This document shows, in pieces, positions 54,018 to 62,879 of a stretch of DNA of 64,000 nucleotides. The position numbers were made by a program, and so were the translations under genes. Below the pieces are notes generated by a model. That model did no database searches. It was not told the origin of the DNA and saw only the letters and a program-made list of their open reading frames with translations. Location of the stretch: NCBI RefSeq assembly GCF_036688685.1, contig NZ_JAQQPS010000002.1, positions 1 to 64,000 on the forward strand. The letters run 5' to 3'. Each line of letters begins with the position of its first letter. The first letter of the stretch is position 1. Source of the stretch: JALYUM01 sp036688685. Lineage in GTDB: Bacteria; Pseudomonadota; Gammaproteobacteria; Burkholderiales; Burkholderiaceae_D.

Positions 54018-54158
54018 GGTCAACTCCTTCTGGTTGCTGTTCAGGGTGTGCGTGACGATGGAGCCTGCCACTGTGAGTAAGAGGCCATTTTCAGCACGAC
54101 GTTCCAGCTGACTCAGCTTGCGCATGAGCCATATCAAACAAGGAGGTTTTTTGCGCGC

Positions 54159-54554
54159 TCAGGGCCGCAGCGAAGCCTTCGGCAACACAGCCCACAACAC
54201 GGTAGACGCCACCACGGCGGCGACGCAGTCGACCAGCCAATCGCCCACGGCCGCGCCGCGGTAGGGGAAAAAGCTTTGCACGAGTTCGTCGCCGGCGCCC
54301 ATCAGCGCGACGGCGAACACGGCTTTCAAGGCGCGCTGGGCGCCGTCGCCGGTGCTGCCGGTAAACCACAGGGTTGCCAGACCGGCATAGGCGATCGAGT
54401 GCAGTACCACGCCGGACGCAAAGGCGCCGATGGCGTGCCGCTCGCCAGGAATCGAGCCGATGATGAGGATGGCCAGGTACAGTGCAATGGCGAGGCCGAG
54501 CCGAAACTTGCGCACGGTGGGGTCGAGGACAAGCAGGTAGAAAAGAGCAAGCAT
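54159..54554 (-). CDS. VanZ-like membrane protein
   Basis: 131 residues, about four membrane helices. GDELVQSFFPYRGAAVGDWLVD is the VanZ-like motif, and IIGSIPGERHAIGAF the second conserved part. VanZ proteins give low-level resistance to teicoplanin in some Gram-positives; in proteobacteria the role is not known. The ATG at 54554 was chosen because the first helix begins there. Confidence 0.8.
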   Translation of the reverse strand: MLALFYLLVLDPTVRKFRLGLAIALYLAILIIGSIPGERHAIGAFASGVVLHSIAYAGLATLWFTGSTGDGAQRALKAVFAVALMGAGDELVQSFFPYRGAAVGDWLVDCVAAVVASTVLWAVLPKASLRP

Positions 54555-54637
54555 GGCAGGATGGGCGGATAAACGTGAACCATACCATGCCTGCCGTTCA
54601 TCTGTCGGCAGCATCGACGGCGACTTTCCGCGTCCGT

Positions 54638-54952
54638 TCAGATGCAGAGGGCAGGCGCGCCGTCAGGATATTGCGCGTCGTAACAGCTGGCGCAGTCGGC
54701 GCAGAACAGGTGGGCAATTCGTACCGAGGACTGGCGCAGTACCAGGTTCAGTCCGTGCCGCTGGCATTTGGGACACAGTTCGCGCAGGGTACCGAACGTG
54801 ATCAGGTCGAGCGGCTGGCTGTCGTCGGTCATGCTATCGACGACCAGCAGCGGATTGAGTTCGGTCAGGATGAGCGGCGCAACGTTCTCGTCGCGGCGGC
54901 TGGCGCAGGGCAGGTCTGGCACAGCACGCGATTCGGGGGGATGGAATGGCAT
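54638..54952 (-). CDS. Hypothetical CxxC zinc-ribbon-like protein
   Basis: 104 residues. AAGGAG lies eight bases before the ATG at 54952. The C-terminal part has CPKC and CADCASC, likely a small zinc ribbon. No other feature recognised. Confidence 0.65.
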   Translation of the reverse strand: MPFHPPESRAVPDLPCASRRDENVAPLILTELNPLLVVDSMTDDSQPLDLITFGTLRELCPKCQRHGLNLVLRQSSVRIAHLFCADCASCYDAQYPDGAPALCI

Positions 54953-55280
54953 CGGTGTGGCTCCTTGAGATTGCCCGGTAAGAGTAAGCTCACAGGGAAA
55001 CTTCATCTTAGTCAATAAGCAGTTATCGTCAAGTAATAGCGGCGTTTATTTCGCAGTGCGGAATAAGAACCTATCCCGGTAGTGCGGAGTCGCTGCTGGC
55101 GCGCCCGACGAACGTGGGCTGGCCGTCATATATGACTTGCCTCGTCCTAGCATGGATCACCATGCGTCGTCCTTGCGCCTTGCCCACGTTCGCCGTGCAG
55201 CGCAATCGCGCACGACACCATCAGCTTCCTCCTACCTACCGGGATGGGTTCTAAGGCGGACCTTGCCAGGACCAGCAGAC

Positions 55281-55310
55281 AAAAAAATGCCCACCTTTTG
55301 AAGGCGGGCA
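55281..55310 (-). terminator. Rho-independent terminator (orphan)
   Basis: On the minus strand TGCCCGCCTT pairs with AAGGTGGGCA, then seven T residues (55281-55287). No protein gene ends just upstream of it, so it probably ends a small RNA. Confidence 0.8.
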
Positions 55311-55410
55311 CAACCCAAGAATGGGACCAGACGGAGATCGGTTCGGTGCACCGTGTAAGGCGCGGTACACCTGTCTGCAATCAGGCATATCGGTTGCGTG
55401 TAGAGCAGAT
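55282..55410 (-). ncRNA. Candidate small RNA
   Basis: A minus-strand -10 box TATACT (55417-55422) has a perfect CCACGT-N3-ACGTGG inverted repeat (55427-55441) just upstream of it; the -35 is weak. Transcription from here would run about 130 bases to the orphan terminator. The segment can form a hairpin of 8 out of 9 pairs (55345-55353 with 55363-55371). No known RNA family was recognised. Confidence 0.4.
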
Positions 55411-55426
55411 GAATTGAGTATAGGAG

Positions 55427-55441
55427 CCACGTATGACGTGG
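55427..55441. promoter_or_regulatory. Inverted repeat, possible operator
   Basis: CCACGT-N3-ACGTGG, 6-bp perfect arms, lying in the spacer region of the putative promoter for the small RNA. It could be a repressor or activator site. Confidence 0.4.
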
Positions 55442-55497
55442 ATATGACACAGGACAAACACGTCGGTCCACCGTTGCGAGTCCATAAAAATCAGGGC

Positions 55498-55523
55498 AAA
55501 AAAAAGCCCGCTCTGGGCGGGCT
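55498..55523 (-). terminator. Rho-independent terminator of the SDR gene
   Basis: On the minus strand AGCCCGC pairs with GCGGGCT, followed by a run of T (55498-55505). It lies about 115 bases after the stop of the SDR gene at 55639. Confidence 0.85.
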
Positions 55524-55638
55524 TGAAACTATTTTCTTGGAGGAGAATAGTGGAGACAAGTTCATTATGCTGTGCGGGAAATCGGTTGTCTAATGGTCTT
55601 TTCAGATACCAGATATTCGCGCCACGCATAACTTCGAC

Positions 55639-56409
55639 TCAAGCACCGTCCTTAACGGGAACCGTGTAGTTCAGCGCCATGCGCCCACCGTCGGCGTAGA
55701 TGGTCTGGCCGGTCATGTAGGAGGCGTCGTCGCTGGCCAGGAAAGCAGCGATGGCGGCGACTTCTTCCGGTTCGCCGCAGCGCCCCAGCGGGGTGCGCGA
55801 CAGGATCGTGTGGCGTGCCTCCGGGCTGCCCAGCACGGCTTTTTTGGCCAGCTCGGTCAGGATCGTGCCGGGACCGATCGCATTCACGCGGATGCCGTAC
55901 TGGGCCAGGCCGATGGCCGCCACGCGCGTGAGCTGGTTGACCCCGCCTTTCGAGACCACGTAGGGCACCTGGTTCGGAATGGTCAATTCGGCATTCACGC
56001 TCGACATATTGATGATGCAGCCGCTTTCGCGTTTGACCATCTCGCGCGCCGCCGCCTGGCTGCACAGGAACATCGATTTCAGGTTGATGCGCAGCACCCG
56101 GTCGAAGTCTTCTTCTGCCAGGTCGAGGAAATCGGCCGCGTGGGTGACCCCGGCATTGTTGATCAGGATATCGATCTGGCCGAAGGCGGCGAGGGTGGCG
56201 GCGATCAGGGCGTCAACGTCGACTTTCTGGCTGACGTCGGCGCCGAAGAAGCGCGCATTCTCGCCCAGTTCTGCGGCGACCTGCGCGCCCTCGGGCCGGA
56301 TATCGGCCAGCATGACGCGTGCCCCTTCCTGCAACAAGCGCACGGCGCAGGCGTGGCCGATGCCCTGGCTCGCACCGGTAATAATCGCAACTTTATTGGC
56401 TAATTTCAT
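55639..56409 (-). CDS. SDR-family oxidoreductase
   Basis: 256 residues. TGASQGIGHACA, NNAGVTHAADF, NMSSVNAELT with catalytic Ser, YVVSKGGVNQL as Tyr-x3-Lys, and GPGTILTELAKK. It resembles glucose/sugar or 3-oxoacyl dehydrogenases; the substrate is unknown. Its start is 34 bases after the TPM gene, so it may belong to the lemA operon. The ATG at 56409 starts the Rossmann fold (MKLANKVAIITG). Confidence 0.9.
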   Translation of the reverse strand: MKLANKVAIITGASQGIGHACAVRLLQEGARVMLADIRPEGAQVAAELGENARFFGADVSQKVDVDALIAATLAAFGQIDILINNAGVTHAADFLDLAEEDFDRVLRINLKSMFLCSQAAAREMVKRESGCIINMSSVNAELTIPNQVPYVVSKGGVNQLTRVAAIGLAQYGIRVNAIGPGTILTELAKKAVLGSPEARHTILSRTPLGRCGEPEEVAAIAAFLASDDASYMTGQTIYADGGRMALNYTVPVKDGA

Positions 56410-56443
56410 GCATCGCTCGCGGGAGAATCGTAAAAGCGCGAGT

Positions 56444-56959
56444 TTACAGCATGGCTGGCCGGTCCGGTAACTCGTTGGGGCGCCTGTCGGTGGCGGGAAA
56501 GTGCGTGCGCAACAAGTCGTTGACACGGGCGATCGCGGCCAGCGTACTGTCGTGGAAATTACCTTGTGCGAAGCCGGCTGTCATCGTGTTGCAGACGGCT
56601 TGCCACGTTGCCGCATCGATGCAGCGGTCGATCCCGCGGTCGGCGACGATGTCGACCCGGCGCTCGGCAAGATTGACGTAAATGAGGACGCCGCAATTGT
56701 CCGCGGTATCCCAGACGCCGCATTCGGCAAACATGGCCAGCGCGCGCTGGCGGTTGCTCACGCCGGCCCAGACGGCCGCCAGCGGCAGCGATTTTTCCAC
56801 CACCAGGCGGATTTCACCGCGGTGGGTTTGTTCGCCAGTCATCACTGCCGCCGTGATGGCGTCCAGCGTGGGGGGCGGAAACGCCCGTTTTGCCACGGCG
56901 GTGGTGGTGGCAACATGGCGCCAGACACGCTTGAAGTTGGTTTTCAGATTGTCGCTCAT
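56444..56959 (-). CDS. TPM-domain protein
   Basis: 171 residues. It has the TPM (TLP18.3/Psb32/MOLO-1) layout: an EIRLVVEKSLPL strand, GVLIYVNLAERRVDIVADRGID and a helical end. No signal peptide or membrane helix. Its ATG shares one base with the stop of the previous TPM gene (TAATG). Function not established. Confidence 0.85.
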   Translation of the reverse strand: MSDNLKTNFKRVWRHVATTTAVAKRAFPPPTLDAITAAVMTGEQTHRGEIRLVVEKSLPLAAVWAGVSNRQRALAMFAECGVWDTADNCGVLIYVNLAERRVDIVADRGIDRCIDAATWQAVCNTMTAGFAQGNFHDSTLAAIARVNDLLRTHFPATDRRPNELPDRPAML

Positions 56960-57777
56960 TACCAGTCTCCCGAGGCGCCGCCGCCATCAAAGCTGCCGCC
57001 GCCACCGCTGAACCCGCCACCGCCGCCAAAGCCACCGCCGCCGAGGCCGCCGCCGCCGCGTCCTGCATTGGCCAGGATGCTGCCGATCACGAACCCGGTC
57101 GCGCCACTGCCCCAGCCGCCACGACCCAGGCTGGCGCCACGGCCGCGCCCGCCGAACACGCCGCGCAGCACCATGAAGCCGACCGCGATCGCCAGCAGGG
57201 CGACCAGCGGAAAGCCGCCACTACTTTGTCCGGAAACCGGCGCAGGCGTTTGGGCCTGCGCCGGTGCCGGGAATTTTTCTGCGCTGAGCAAGGTTGCGAT
57301 GGCGCCGACGCCGGCCGCCAGGCCTTCGTAATAATTCTTTTCGCGGAAGTGCGGTGCGATCACATCCTGCAGCACGCGCTTGGACTGGGCGTCGGTGAGT
57401 GACCCCTGCACGCCGCGCCCGGCTTCGATGCGCAAGCGGCGCAAGGCGCTTGGATTGTCGCGTGCCACCATCAGCAGCACGCCATCGTCGACGCCCTTGC
57501 GACCCAGTTTCCATGCTTCCACCACGCGGATGCTAAATTGCTCGATGGCTTCCGGCGCGGTGGTCTTCACGGTCAACACGGCAATCTGGCTACCGGTCCG
57601 CGCTTCATAATCGGCCAGGACAGCTTCCAGTTTGGCTTGCTGGGACGCGTCGAGCATGCCGGCACCGTCGACCAGGTGACCGGTCAGGGCCGGCACGGCT
57701 TGCAGCTGCGCCCGCGCCGGCGCCGCCGCCGCCGCCAATAACAACAGGGAGAGGGCGCAAGCCCACAAGGCGCGCAT
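56959..57777 (-). CDS. YgcG-type TPM protein with glycine-rich tail
   Basis: 272 residues. Signal peptide ending at APARAQL, TPM domain (~25-160) with LVDGAGMLDASQQAKLEAVL and GRKGVDDGVLLMVARDNP, one membrane helix (~200-215, FPLVALLAIAVGFMVL), then a glycine-rich tail with serines and a final W. It starts two bases after the LemA stop. Relatives are membrane proteins of unknown function linked to LemA. Confidence 0.88.
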   Translation of the reverse strand: MRALWACALSLLLLAAAAAPARAQLQAVPALTGHLVDGAGMLDASQQAKLEAVLADYEARTGSQIAVLTVKTTAPEAIEQFSIRVVEAWKLGRKGVDDGVLLMVARDNPSALRRLRIEAGRGVQGSLTDAQSKRVLQDVIAPHFREKNYYEGLAAGVGAIATLLSAEKFPAPAQAQTPAPVSGQSSGGFPLVALLAIAVGFMVLRGVFGGRGRGASLGRGGWGSGATGFVIGSILANAGRGGGGLGGGGFGGGGGFSGGGGSFDGGGASGDW

Positions 57778-57779
57778 GC

Positions 57780-58379
57780 TTATTTGCCGAAGTTGACGGT
57801 GGGTGCGGTCGAGATGGCTTTCTCGTTCTCTACCGTGAACGATGGTTTCGCGCTATAGCCGAACGCCATCGCCGTCAGATTGGTGGGAAAGCTGCGCACC
57901 GTCACGTTGTAATCCTGCACGCTGACGATGTAACGCTGGCGTGCCACGGTGATGCGGTTTTCCGTGCCTTCCAGCTGCGACTGCAGGTCGCGGAAACTGG
58001 TATCGGCCTTCAGGTCAGGGTATTTTTCCGACACGACCATCAAGCGAGACAGCGCACCCGACAATTCGCCCTGCACCGCCTGGAACTTCTTGAATGCTTC
58101 CGGATTGTTCAGCACTTCCGGCGTGATCTGGAAGCTGGTCGCGGCCGCGCGCGCGCGCGTGACCGCTTCGAGCGTCTCGCGTTCATGGCTGGCATAGCCC
58201 TTGACGGTGTTGACCAGGTTCGGGATCAGGTCGGCGCGGCGCTGGTACTGGTTGACCACTTCACTCCATGCCGCCTTGGTCGCTTCGTCCTTGGTCTGGA
58301 ACTGGTTGTAGCCGCAGCCGGACAGGATGGTGGCAGCCAGGATCAGGCCGGCGAGACGGGAAAAGAAGGAAATGCGCAT
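57780..58379 (-). CDS. lemA: LemA family protein
   Basis: 199 residues. N-terminal membrane anchor with lipobox LSGCGYN, then the LemA helical bundle: EVVNQYQRRADLIPNLVNTV, KYPDLKADTSFRDLQSQLEG and TENRITVARQRYIVSVQDYN. It heads the lemA, TPM, TPM cluster. The ATG at 58379 fits the signal. Confidence 0.92.
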   Translation of the reverse strand: MRISFFSRLAGLILAATILSGCGYNQFQTKDEATKAAWSEVVNQYQRRADLIPNLVNTVKGYASHERETLEAVTRARAAATSFQITPEVLNNPEAFKKFQAVQGELSGALSRLMVVSEKYPDLKADTSFRDLQSQLEGTENRITVARQRYIVSVQDYNVTVRSFPTNLTAMAFGYSAKPSFTVENEKAISTAPTVNFGK

Positions 58380-58526
58380 GATGAGGTGTCCATACAAGTT
58401 GTCAGATGGTCAAAAATATACCTGAAACCCGCGAGATGAGGCGTTTCTTGTGTGCGCAGGCGGACATTGGAGAGTCCGGTAGCGGCGAGTACAATCACGC
58501 ACATTGTTTTTCAGACCAGGACTACC

Positions 58527-59345
58527 GTGACTTTCATCGAACAATTGTCCGCCGCGTGGAGCAGTAATAACTCGCTGCTGTGCGTCGGCCTCGACCCCGA
58601 CCTGGACCGCTTGCCGGCCGCGTTCTCGCGCGACGCCGCCGGCGTGCTCGCGTTCTGCAAGGCCATCGTCGACGTGACTGCCGACCTGGCCTGCGCATTC
58701 AAGCCGCAAATCGCCTATTTTGCTGCCTTGAAAGCTGAGCCGGAACTGGAGCAATTGTGCGCCTACATCCGCGTGCGCTATCCGCACTTGCCGATCATCC
58801 TCGACGCCAAGCGCGGCGACATTGGCGCCACCGCGCACCAGTACGCGCGCGAAGCGTTCGACCGCTACGGCGCGCATGCCGTCACCGTCAACCCGTACAT
58901 GGGCTTCGATTCGATCGAGCCGTACTTTGCTTGGCCCGACCGCGGCGTGATCGTGCTGTGCCGCACTTCGAATGCGGGCGGGTCGGACCTGCAGTTCCTC
59001 GATGTAGGCGAGCGGCCGCTGTACCAACACGTGGCGCAGCTGGTGGCGGACAAATGGAACCGTCACGGCCAGTGCGCCCTGGTGGTGGGCGCAACCTTCC
59101 CGGAAGAAATCGCGCAGGTGCGCGCGCTGGTGGGCGACATGCCGCTGCTCATTCCCGGGGTTGGCGCGCAGGGTGGCGACGTCGAAGCGACCGTGCAAGC
59201 CGGCAAGACCGGGCAGGGCACAGGGATGATGATCAATTCCTCGCGCGCGATTTTGTATGCCACGCCGCAGGATGGCGAAGACTTTGCCGCCGCCGCGCGC
59301 CGTGTGGCAACCGAGACGCGGGATGCGATCAACGCCTGCCGCTAA
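58527..59345 (+). CDS. pyrF: Orotidine-5'-phosphate decarboxylase (class 2)
   Basis: 272 residues from a GTG with AGGA upstream. LCVGLDPDLDRLP, DAKRGDIGATAHQYA with the catalytic Asp and Lys, NPYMGFDSIEPY, and GVGAQGGD. Length fits the longer proteobacterial/mycobacterial group. It makes UMP from OMP in pyrimidine synthesis. Convergent with sbcB. Confidence 0.95.
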   Translation: MTFIEQLSAAWSSNNSLLCVGLDPDLDRLPAAFSRDAAGVLAFCKAIVDVTADLACAFKPQIAYFAALKAEPELEQLCAYIRVRYPHLPIILDAKRGDIGATAHQYAREAFDRYGAHAVTVNPYMGFDSIEPYFAWPDRGVIVLCRTSNAGGSDLQFLDVGERPLYQHVAQLVADKWNRHGQCALVVGATFPEEIAQVRALVGDMPLLIPGVGAQGGDVEATVQAGKTGQGTGMMINSSRAILYATPQDGEDFAAAARRVATETRDAINACR

Positions 59346-59383
59346 GTTGGCGGCGCTGGTGCTGGATGTTCAGTATGGGCGCC

Positions 59384-59433
59384 GGCTTTCGCCGGGGTGA
59401 CGGCTGCACGGCTTTCACCGGGGTGACGGCTGC
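59384..59433. repeat. Two direct repeats of a REP-like 24-mer
   Basis: GGCTTTCgCCGGGGTGACGGCTGC (59384-59407) and the same with A at the eighth base (59410-59433): 23 of 24 bases agree. The first can fold partly with CCGGC just upstream. It lies between two convergent genes, as REP-type elements often do. Confidence 0.7.
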
Positions 59434-59437
59434 GGGG

Positions 59438-60883
59438 CTAACGAACCTCCGGGGCGATCGCCTCGGCGTAGTCGTACAGCGCCCCTAAAATTTGTTCGGC
59501 GTGCTCGTCGGCATCTTCCGACAGCGCGTCGATCTCCATTTGCAGCTGCTCGATCGAGCGCGCGCCGCCGGCGCCGTCGTACAGGCGCGCCGCACGATGC
59601 CGTTCCCACTGGCGCCGTTCGCCATCGCCCAGGCTGTCCGGGAAATTGCGCGCGCGGTAGCGGAACAGGATTTCTTCCAGGCGCTCATCGTCGAAGGTCG
59701 GGCGCGCCTTGGCAAGTTGTTCCGGCGTGTCGCCGCGCAATTGTTCCAGCTTGCGACGGTCGTTGTTGCCAACAAAACCGCCATACAGGTCTTCATCGAC
59801 ATCCAGCGGGGCCGAGGCAGGGCGCTGGTACACCTCGGCCCAGATCGCGGTCATGTCCGGCCCGGACGCGGCCAGCGCGGCGTGACGCTGCCCCTGTTCC
59901 AGGTTGAGTTCCCAGCGCGCGGCCTGGGCCGCGCTGAGCGTTTTCAGATTCCCCACCAACATCGGCGATTTATTCAGGTGCACGCTTTTGACGGGCAGGC
60001 GTGTGACGCCTTCCGGCAGGTCGGCATTGCGCGTAAACATGCGCATGCGGATGGTCTCGACGTCGAGCGTGAACAGCTCGGACGGATCGTGGCGGCAATC
60101 CCAGACCAGCACTTCGTTCTTGTTGGTCGGATGGGTGCCCAGTGGATAGACCAGCCCGATGCAGCCGCGTTCGGCGGGAAACATGCCGGACACGTGCAGG
60201 AACGGCGTGCGCTCGGCCCGGTCCAGGTGCAAGCCCATTTCGCTGGCGACCTTGTCCTTTTTGCGCAGTTGCAGGCAGAACGTGAACAGTTTTGGTTGCT
60301 TGTCGCGGATCAGGCGCGCCAGGGCAATGGTGGCACGCACGTCGGACAGCGCATCGTGTGCGGCCTCGTGGAGCAAGCCGTTCGCTTTGGCCAGGTCCCC
60401 GAGTTTGAAGCTGGGCTTGCCGTCTTCGCGCAGCGGCCATTCGATGCCTTCCGGGCGCAGCGCATAGGTCATGCGTACGACGTCCAGCAAATCCCAACGG
60501 CCGCAATTGTTTTGCCACTCGCGCGCATACGGGTCGATCAGGTTGCGCCAGAACAGGTGGCGCGTGATTTCATCGTCAAAACGAATGGTGTTGTAGCCGA
60601 CCCCAATGGTGCCGGGCTGGCTGAACGCCGCCTCGATGGTGGCGGCGAATTGGTACTCGGGCACGCCCCATTCGAGACACTGCTGCGGCGTGATGCCGGT
60701 GATCAGGCAGGACTGCGGATCGGGCAAAAAATCCGGCGCAGGCTGGCAGTACAACATGATCGGGTCGCCGATTTCATTGAGGTCGGCATCGGTGCGGATG
60801 GCGGCGAACTGGGCAGGACGGTCGCGTCGCGGAACCGCGCCGAAGGTTTCGTAGTCGTGCCAAAGGTAGGTGAATGAGGACAT
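59438..60883 (-). CDS. sbcB: Exodeoxyribonuclease I
   Basis: 481 residues. DEDDh motifs: WHDYETFG (Asp, Glu), GYNTIRFDDEITRHLFWRN, and HEAAHDALSDVRAT (His, Asp), then the SH3-like and helical domains of ExoI. It degrades single-stranded DNA 3' to 5' and acts in mismatch repair and recombination. It stands alone and ends in the direct-repeat region. Confidence 0.95.
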   Translation of the reverse strand: MSSFTYLWHDYETFGAVPRRDRPAQFAAIRTDADLNEIGDPIMLYCQPAPDFLPDPQSCLITGITPQQCLEWGVPEYQFAATIEAAFSQPGTIGVGYNTIRFDDEITRHLFWRNLIDPYAREWQNNCGRWDLLDVVRMTYALRPEGIEWPLREDGKPSFKLGDLAKANGLLHEAAHDALSDVRATIALARLIRDKQPKLFTFCLQLRKKDKVASEMGLHLDRAERTPFLHVSGMFPAERGCIGLVYPLGTHPTNKNEVLVWDCRHDPSELFTLDVETIRMRMFTRNADLPEGVTRLPVKSVHLNKSPMLVGNLKTLSAAQAARWELNLEQGQRHAALAASGPDMTAIWAEVYQRPASAPLDVDEDLYGGFVGNNDRRKLEQLRGDTPEQLAKARPTFDDERLEEILFRYRARNFPDSLGDGERRQWERHRAARLYDGAGGARSIEQLQMEIDALSEDADEHAEQILGALYDYAEAIAPEVR

Positions 60884-61008
60884 GCTGGAATTCCTTGGGC
60901 GTCATGGGGAAAAACCACGACGGATGCTGCCACCGTGATTCCAGCATTGTACTGAATTGGCGCGGCTTGCAACGGGGTGGCGCCGGTCGCGCCGCCCCGC
61001 CTGCCTGC

Positions 61009-62646
61009 TCAGGCTGGCACTTTGGCCAGCAGCTTGCGTGGCGCCGCCGTGGCCGGCGCCACCGGACGGCGCGCCTGCGGCCTGGTGGCGCGGTCATCCT
61101 TGACTTTGAACTGGCTGACCTCATCCGACAGCGCTTGCGCCTGGTCGCGCATGCTTTCCGCCGCCGCCGCTGCCTGCTCGACCAGGGCCGCATTTTGCTG
61201 TGTCATTTGGTCCATCTCCGTGATGACGGTATTGATTTGCTCGATTCCGCTACTTTGCTCCTGGCTCGCGGCCGTGATCTCGCTCATGATGTCGGCCACG
61301 TGCTTGACGCTGGTGACGACTTGATCCATGGTCCGGCCGGCCTCGTCGACCAGGCGGCTGCCCTGTTCAACCTGTCCCACCGAGTCGTCGATCAAGATCT
61401 TGATTTCCCTGGCCGCCGATGCCGAACGCTGGGCCAGCGACCGTACTTCGCTGGCGACCACGGCAAAACCGCGTCCCTGTTCGCCGGCACGCGCCGCTTC
61501 CACTGCCGCATTCAGGGCCAGGATATTGGTCTGGAATGCAATGCCATCGATGACCCCGATGATATCGACGATCTTGCCCGAACTGGTCCGGATCGAACCC
61601 ATGGTCTCGACCACCTGGCGCACCACCGTGCCACCCTGGACTGCCACGCCACTGGCGGTCATCACCAATTGATTCGCCTGGCGCGCGTTGTCGGCATTTT
61701 GCTTCACGGTACTGGTCAATTCTTCCATGGTGCTGGCCGTTTCCTGTAAGGCCGAGGCTTGCGACTCGGTGCGCCGCGACAGGTCGGCATTGCCGGCAGC
61801 AATTTCCTGCGCTGCCACCGAGATTGTGTCGGTCGAGCCGCGCACGCCGCCCACCAGATGCGACAAACTGCCGCTCATTTGCCGCAGCGCGTCGAGCAAC
61901 TGCCCGGTTTCGTCACGGCCAATACCGTCGATTTCCGTCGTCAGATCACCCGCCGCCACGCTTTTGGCGACCTCGACTGCCCGTGCCAGCGGTGCGGTAA
62001 TCGAGCGCGTCAGCAGCAGTGTCGAGGTCGCCCCCAGTGCCAGCATGACCGCGCCCAGCGCCATCATGAGGTTGCGGCTGGCGATATTCGTGGCAGCGAT
62101 CCGGGCCGCTTCCTGATCGACCTGGTGCCGCTCCTCTGCCGCCAGTTCGGCAATCGCGGTGAGGAATGCTTTCGACACCGGAATGAATTTTTCTTCGAGC
62201 AACTGATTGGCAGCTGCGGAGTTGCCGGCTTTTTGCTGCACCATGATTTCCTGGCGGCTTGCCAGGTAGACCTTGCGCACATCGACGACCGCCTTGAACA
62301 AGGCGATTTCCTGCGGGGTATCCATATGGCCTTCGACAGTTTTTTGCAGTTCATTGGATGCTTTCGCACCTTCAGCGGCATCGGCGGTAAAAAAGACATC
62401 GAGCGCCGGGTCGTTGGACTTGATGATGGCCTGGGTGCGGCGTACTGCCACGTGAATGTAGCGGTTCCAGTCGCCGATGAGGCGTTCGGTCGCGAGCGGT
62501 TCGCTCAGCAGCGCAGCCGCAGCGCGCGCCACATTGTCAAGGCGGTTGATGCTCACGCCGATTGTGAGCAAGGAAAAAAACAGGATGCTGGCAAAGCCAA
62601 GACCGAGGCGGCGGCCGATACCGAGATTTCGAAAGTAAGTAAGCAT
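61009..62646 (-). CDS. Methyl-accepting chemotaxis protein
   Basis: 545 residues. TM1 about 12-32, four-helix-bundle ligand domain (~35-185), TM2 ~190-208, HAMP, then the signalling domain with DGIAFQTNILALNAAVEAAR and RGFAVVASEVRSLAQRS. No C-terminal CheR-docking pentapeptide. The ATG at 62646 starts the first helix region. It responds to an unknown chemical through CheA/CheW. Confidence 0.95.
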   Translation of the reverse strand: MLTYFRNLGIGRRLGLGFASILFFSLLTIGVSINRLDNVARAAAALLSEPLATERLIGDWNRYIHVAVRRTQAIIKSNDPALDVFFTADAAEGAKASNELQKTVEGHMDTPQEIALFKAVVDVRKVYLASRQEIMVQQKAGNSAAANQLLEEKFIPVSKAFLTAIAELAAEERHQVDQEAARIAATNIASRNLMMALGAVMLALGATSTLLLTRSITAPLARAVEVAKSVAAGDLTTEIDGIGRDETGQLLDALRQMSGSLSHLVGGVRGSTDTISVAAQEIAAGNADLSRRTESQASALQETASTMEELTSTVKQNADNARQANQLVMTASGVAVQGGTVVRQVVETMGSIRTSSGKIVDIIGVIDGIAFQTNILALNAAVEAARAGEQGRGFAVVASEVRSLAQRSASAAREIKILIDDSVGQVEQGSRLVDEAGRTMDQVVTSVKHVADIMSEITAASQEQSSGIEQINTVITEMDQMTQQNAALVEQAAAAAESMRDQAQALSDEVSQFKVKDDRATRPQARRPVAPATAAPRKLLAKVPA

Positions 62647-62879
62647 GATTTTCAGAGGTGGGTTAGGGCGGTGAAACCTGGCGCCCTTACGCACCATGCG
62701 GTTCGATTGCAGACAGCTGGCTGTCGTCGATCACGCGGCATGGCAGGGGCGAACACCCATTCAGTGTAGAAGGGGTGCTTGCCTTGCTGCAACTTATTTT
62801 TACTTACTAATTGATGTGTACCAACTATTCGTCTCATTCCGGCACGATACCTGCGCGATACCGGCGCCGCCCGCCCGGC

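Larger units (their letters stand above)
54953..55638. other. Intergenic region with two minus-strand terminators
   Basis: About 690 bases without a convincing protein gene. It holds a terminator for the SDR gene at 55639, a second terminator 200 bases further on, and between them a possible small RNA. The region from 54953 to 55280 shows nothing else. Short open frames (77-90 codons) overlap the hairpins and were not accepted. Confidence 0.6.

Noticed and set aside
55232..55629. Short minus- and plus-strand frames of 68-90 codons
   Set aside because: They run through terminator hairpins and have no coding signature.
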